Shown one piece after another: positions 8,982 through 12,492 of a DNA stretch of 12,492 bases (positions within the stretch are counted from its first letter, which is position 1; every line of letters starts with the position of its first letter). The notes beneath the pieces are model-generated. The model saw nothing but the letters and a program-made list of their open reading frames with translations, was not told the DNA's origin and ran no database searches. Source of the DNA: Micractinium sp. NFX-FRZ (Eukaryota; Chlorophyta; Trebouxiophyceae; Chlorellales; Chlorellaceae); the NCBI GenBank assembly GCA_029339195.1, contig JAPTJF010000804.1, forward strand, positions 1 to 12,492, given 5' to 3'. A program made the translations under genes and the position numbers.

Positions 8982-9327
8982 TTGCTTGCAATCATGGCGC
9001 AATGGCACACAGGCTCCCACTGGGGTGCTGAAGTGACGGGCCGATGGCAGCAGATCCCCCGGGACCAGCGCCTGTGCCCGCACTGCGGCGGTGGCACAGA
9101 GACAGTAATATACGACCTTCCAGTGCCCCCTCTACTCGTCTCTCTCTGCACTCGCCATGTTTGGCCCAGTGCCCACAGATCTGCGCACGTTCGCGCAACA
9201 ACCCGCACCTTGTCTGGCCTGTTTTGCTGCCGCATGCCGCCCAGAATGGCAAGCCGCCTCCGCTGGGGGTGGGAAGCGCAGATATGTACATGTGAAAGTC
9301 GCGCGGGTCCTATGTCAAGTTCTGTAA
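8982..9327 (+). mobile_element. LINE-type reverse-transcriptase C-terminal remnant, frameshifted
   Basis: Frame A (8982-9105) reads AMAQ-like MAQWHTGSHW, then GRWQQIPRDQRLCPHCGGGT. Frame B (from about 9109) continues with TTFQCPLYSSL, then PTDLRTFAQQPAPCLACFAA and ACRPEWQAA, ending at TAA 9325-9327. Together these match, as I recall it, the tail that follows the RT domain in non-LTR elements of volvocalean algae: a TGSHW...GRW segment, a CPHC...H-x4-C zinc-knuckle-like motif, then CPLY and a LRTF..Q..P helix. Continuity is lost at about 9106-9111, where roughly two bases seem missing and the expected His is gone. An in-frame TAG lies just upstream (8964-8966) and no RT catalytic domain is visible. 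This is a dead 5'-truncated copy, as is usual for LINE insertions. Confidence 0.72.
9323..9327 (+). terminator. Possible poly(A) signal TGTAA of the exostosin-like gene
   Basis: This is the first TGTAA on the + strand after the stop codon, 917 nt away. If used, the 3' UTR would include the hairpin and the LINE remnant. It also overlaps the TAA ending the remnant's second frame, so it may have come in with the element. Confidence 0.35.
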
Positions 9328-9380
9328 AGGTAAACATGACGGATGCTTTCCGGTTGTGTCCCCCCCTGTCGCACCGCAAG

Positions 9381-9457
9381 GCTTGTCCTTGTTCAAATAC
9401 GTGCGTTATGATCAAGACCTGTTCCTGGCCCACACACCCGTGGCTGTGCACATGAAC
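9381..9457 (+). pseudogene. Orphan exon resembling a nucleotide-diphospho-sugar transferase fragment
   Basis: A 77-nt segment lies between a pyrimidine-rich acceptor (ending CACCGCAAG) and a clean donor (AAC|GTGAGC). Its 25 codons read LSLFKYVRYDQDLFLAH, then TPVAVHMN. I recognise this as like the ...(L/F)AHTPVAVH(M/V)N-YH... region near the end of Nucleotid_trans (GT77/XEG113-like) proteins of green algae. The expected continuation (YHP-type motif) is not found in phase downstream. No DxD-bearing exon lies upstream, where the LINE remnant sits instead. An upstream partner ending at 9329 (YVKFCK-G, donor GTAAAC) is phase-compatible but needs a 51-nt intron, shorter than any other here. It is most likely a gene fragment or broken duplicate; a short unknown gene is the alternative. 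Confidence 0.45.
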
Positions 9458-9949
9458 GTGAGCTTGGCGTGCCCGGAGGGGAAGCAGGGCTGGCTGCGGG
9501 GCGCGGGAAAGGCGGTGTGCAGGGGGAGCAGGTGGCATGCAGCAGCAGGCAAACCAGCAAGAGCGTCTGTGTCGTGAGCGCGCTTGCTGAACTTCCAGCA
9601 GGTACCACATCCCGCCGTGTTATGTGCGGCACTGGGCCTGCCAGGTGCCGCCCAGATTGTGCTGCAAAGCGCTTTGCTCTACCGACTGGCTCCTAACCGG
9701 TGGTACCCAGGGCGGGGCGCTCAGCGTTTGGCACTTACACAGGGTGAGGTCGGCCCCAGGGGTTCCCTCGAGCACAATACAGAGGGTGTGTGCGGGTGGC
9801 AATTGATGGCACCGCTTATTGAGCAGCTGGCCAGAGGCAAGGCCAGTCAAAGACATGGCGGAATGAACGGTGACTGCAAAACATGGGCATATAGGCAAGC
9901 AGGTGCCATACATGTGGGCTTCCCTTGCGTGACCTCAACATGCACAGGA
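9458..9949. other. Region between convergent genes, nothing assigned
   Basis: A + strand open frame covers 9584-10024 and includes a protein-like stretch (LCAALGLPGAAQIVLQSALL). It has no recognisable motif, no clear partner exons and no start context. The stretch GTACCACATCCCGCCG at 9601-9616 could be a decayed continuation of the orphan exon (Tyr-His in another frame). I cannot support a gene here. Confidence 0.4.
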
Positions 9950-9954
9950 TTACA
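9950..9954 (-). terminator. Poly(A) signal TGTAA of the methyltransferase gene (minus strand)
   Basis: TTACA on the + strand is TGTAA on the - strand. It is the first one I find after the TGA at 10611-10613 and would give a 3' UTR of about 660 nt. Confidence 0.5.
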
Positions 9955-10610
9955 CAGAGGGTGGGCTGTGCGGCATGTACAGATCCTCTGGAGGGGGAGG
10001 GGGGCATATACAGGTTATAGGTGAAAGCTGGCAAGCGCATCATGCAACAACCTGGCTGCGGCTGGGCAGCTCGAGGGCAAGGGAAAGGATGCGCCAGCAG
10101 ACAAACTGCATGGCTTGGGAGCAAAGGCATTGCTCGACCTGAGACTGGGGTTGAGTGTTTGGCTGGCAGCGACGCTCAGCTTTGCTTTGACCGCAGGCCT
10201 CAGCCTCATGAGTGGCAGTATGTGGACACACACTCCCCCTAACGTGCGGCTTCAGGGTTTGTGCTTCTCGTGGCTGTGCTGGCAGCAGTGGGCGCATTGC
10301 GAAGCCCCTGACCCTACTTGTAAACCTTGCACCAGCACTTCCAATGTGGGGGCGGAGGATGCTTGGTGGGAGGCGGGGGTACTCTTGCAGCAGCGCGCCC
10401 GCTACTCAGGAACTCGGCGGCCCGCTAGAAGCCCCAGTAATGGGACGTCTGACCTGTGGCACACACAGGGGCGCACAACACAGCAGGGGGGCAAGAGCAG
10501 GGTTCAGGTTGGTTGGCAGGCGCCGCCAGGCGGGCAGCTGAAGTATGGCTACCCCGTTCAGCGATCCTCCTGCCCCGCATCCACTGTACCTTGGGAGCTT
10601 GAACCATGGC
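9955..10610 (-). other. 3' UTR of the methyltransferase gene
   Basis: This is the stretch between the stop codon and the poly(A) signal on the - strand. No coding exon is supportable on either strand. A + strand TGTAA at 10319-10323 has no gene attached to it. Confidence 0.45.
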
Positions 10611-12492
10611 TCACTCCTTTTGCCTTTCCTCCTCTTCCCTACAGTCGCTGCGCCTGCCAGCCTGGACCCCTTGGTCTCCGCCCAACCAACCTGTGCGGCA
10701 CCACGGCTCCAAGTGGGGCCTGTCGTCGAAGAAGGTCGAGTTGGGCTTCGTGATTTTCCTGCAAGCACCACAAGCTAGGGCTTGCCGCATGGTCAAAATG
10801 GAAGGAGGGGTGGCAAGGGTGGCGGCAGACCATGGCGGCTTGCTGCTGAGGCAGACATGCAGGCGGGCAAGCAGGCCGGCGCCAGCGTGCTCCCCTGGCA
10901 GCCTCTCCCTCTGAGTGCAAGCAAACGCCAACGGTCCCTGCATGGCAGCTGCATGCCACGGGCACCTGCTCAACTGGGCAACTGGGCAGATGCATGAGCG
11001 CGCTTGGAACCAGGCCAAAAGACGACAACGTTCACACCCAACAGCTGCGGCTTGGTAGCTAGGCATCCCCCAACCTACACCGCGCCCGAACAGCACGAGG
11101 TGGCAGCAGTTTGCAGGCAGGCAGGTGCCGCTTCGGGCCCCCTACGCACCACTTCACATCCGGTGTGTGAAACTCGAGCTCACACAGCAACGCGAACTCT
11201 TTGACTGCCTGCAGAGGAGGGGCGGCGGGTGCGGTATGGAGGCTAGCCTGCCGAACGTTTGTGCAGTTGCAAGAGCACCCATCAAGGATCAGCTCAGCGC
11301 CTGCCCAGGCCCTCGAGGCAGGCTAGCTGCTCAGCTTTGCCCAGCCGTGCATCGCCCCCAGGATGACTCGTTGTGGCCAATGCACTTTGCCAGTCAGGGT
11401 TTAGGGTCTATGGCGCGCTGATCCTCCCAGCTAAACTGTGCGCTGCCCCAGGCATGCATGCTACACAATCATGCCACACACCCATGCAACACAGCCAGGA
11501 ACTCAGCAGCCTCCATTTCCCGCCCCCGAGCAGATCACCTTTGCGATTCCGGGGAACTGAAAGTCGTCTCCCAGGAGGATGCCGCCCTCCCGGACAAACG
11601 GCCACCAAATCAGGATGTCCTCCTGCAGCTCAGCACGTGCACTCCAGAGTTTCAATCGAGTCAGCGTGTTTGGGGTAGTGGGGGTAGGGGAATGCAACAG
11701 GTGGGGTGTGAGGGACCAAGGGCCGTTGGGGCGCACCCCGAATGCCGCGACAGGCAAGTGAGCAGGCGTGCCCAATGGCTGCTGGCCCCCCCTTCGCTCA
11801 ACAGCTGCAGGGACGCAACAGACGGTTTGGCCTCACCTTTATCGACCCATCTGCAGTGGAAGGAGGGATGGGAGGTGAGACGGGTAAGGCAGGTACCGGC
11901 CGTGGAAGCGGCAGCAGCATGGGGAGCGGCGGGGGCACGCCCCAGGCACGCAGGAGCGCCACCCAGTGTGCCATTGGTGGGAGCATTTGAGGTTCCGGAC
12001 ACCACGCCTGTTCTCCAATGTGTAGTCATGCTCTTTCAATAAGGCTCACCCCGCACGGAGCAGCAAGCACTGCAGCGGCGTGCTCGTGTGCACCGCCCAT
12101 GCAAGTGCATCGCCCAAGCAAGCGCGTGGCCCCCCGGCCACCTCCAACCCACTCCACGCTTGCCCCAGCACTCACACTCGTGTGCAGCGTCAATGTGGAC
12201 CACGTCCGCTTGCAGGCCGCGCCGGCGCAGCACCACGCTGGCGACTTTGGAGGGGAGGGGAACAGGCACCACCACCTGCTGCAGGCCGGTGGGGGAGAGG
12301 GCACAACATGGCTGAGTTCCGGTAGCTGTTGATTTACAAGCCGCCGCTTCCCCCGCCGCACTGCCGCGGGGAAAACAATGACCCTGCTGTACGGGCCGCG
12401 GCGCCAATCCGCCCGTCACCGCCCCAAGCCGCCCCGCCGCCACAGCCGCCTCGGCACACCATTGCTGCCCTTACCAGCGCGCCTGCTTACCT
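10611..12492 (-). CDS. Class I SAM-dependent methyltransferase, 3' part (5 exons plus window-edge donor)
   Basis: Minus-strand exons: 12176-12278, 11837-11850, 11539-11622, 11150-11208, 10611-10758 (TGA at 10611-10613). A donor AG|GTAAGC at 12485-12492 marks the previous exon at the right edge. Phases agree throughout and give the last 135 residues: KVASVVLRRRGLQADVVHID, AAHE-YGSIK-EDILIWWP, FVREGGILLGDDFQFPGIAK, AVKEFALLCELEFHTPDVKW, KITKP and a polar tail. The signature is that of small methyltransferases (Methyltransf_24 type): a VVHIDAAHEY strand-turn, DI..WW..VR.GGILLGDDF around the post-IV acidic loop, PGI.KAVKEFA, and a closing KW-I-K strand. The SAM-binding glycine loop must be upstream, outside the window. 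The substrate is unknown. The very end is less certain: a GT at CACAG|GTTGGT could be a donor, replacing the WLGGDQGVQAGRRSDC tail. Confidence 0.8.
11837..11850 (-). other. 14-nt microexon in the methyltransferase gene
   Basis: On the - strand the exon is bounded by TTCCACTGCAG and GTGAGG. It completes a Tyr codon and adds GSIK, so the protein reads DAAHE-Y-GSIK-EDILIWW. Phase 1 entry and phase 0 exit match both neighbours. Without it the HEY motif and the frame are lost. Confidence 0.85.

Noticed and set aside
9295..9329. Upstream exon (YVKFCK) for the orphan sugar-transferase exon
   Set aside because: The phase fits, but the intron would be only 51 nt and the segment lies inside the second frame of the LINE remnant. 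Kept only as an alternative.
9584..10024. 146-codon + strand open frame as a gene
   Set aside because: One stretch looks protein-like, but there is no family motif, no start context and no phase-matched partner exon.
10115..10753. 212-codon + strand open frame
   Set aside because: It is antisense to the last methyltransferase exon, which has matching phases and motifs. The + frame shows only Trp/Pro/Gly-rich filler.
1..12492. CRISPR array, tRNA, rRNA or bacterial operon
   Set aside because: I saw no spaced direct repeats, cloverleaf or rRNA-like blocks. The spliced gene structure is eukaryotic nuclear.

Overview
The window reads as nuclear DNA of a volvocalean-type green alga (Chlamydomonadales). 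Genes are cut into many short exons by GC-rich introns with clear GT-AG borders. The algal poly(A) signal TGTAA lies beyond two of the gene ends, and a possible one beyond a third. The protein families (EGF-exostosin glycosyltransferase, an algal LINE reverse-transcriptase tail) also fit this group. A Haematococcus-like genome would match the composition, but the species is inferred, not shown.

Layout. (1) 1-660, + strand: last exon and 3' UTR of a gene whose body lies upstream, ending in a short cysteine-rich tail. (2) About 660-1320: no gene I can support. (3) 1896-8406, + strand: a complete 24-exon gene that I assembled by hand. Splice sites and phases close perfectly to a 609-residue protein with an N-terminal hydrophobic segment, three EGF-like modules, a 10-cysteine spacer and a GT47 (exostosin) catalytic domain. 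Several exons are tiny (11, 16, 19 and 27 nt) and one intron uses a GC donor. One or two non-coding or N-terminal exons probably lie at 1323-1559. (4) 8407-9457, + strand: downstream zone with an imperfect hairpin, a frameshifted remnant of a LINE reverse-transcriptase C-terminus, a TGTAA and a lone exon resembling a nucleotide-diphospho-sugar transferase. (5) 9950-12492, - strand, convergent: the 3' part of a class I SAM-dependent methyltransferase gene (five exons, one of 14 nt), running off the right edge at a splice donor.

The exostosin-like protein should work in the secretory pathway (ER/Golgi), adding sugars to glycoproteins or cell-wall glycans. No operon-type logic is expected, and the flanking genes show no clear functional link apart from the sugar-transferase-like exon beside the GT47 gene. 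The unusual features are the microexon-rich gene models, the non-GT intron, and the transposon and gene debris between two convergent genes.
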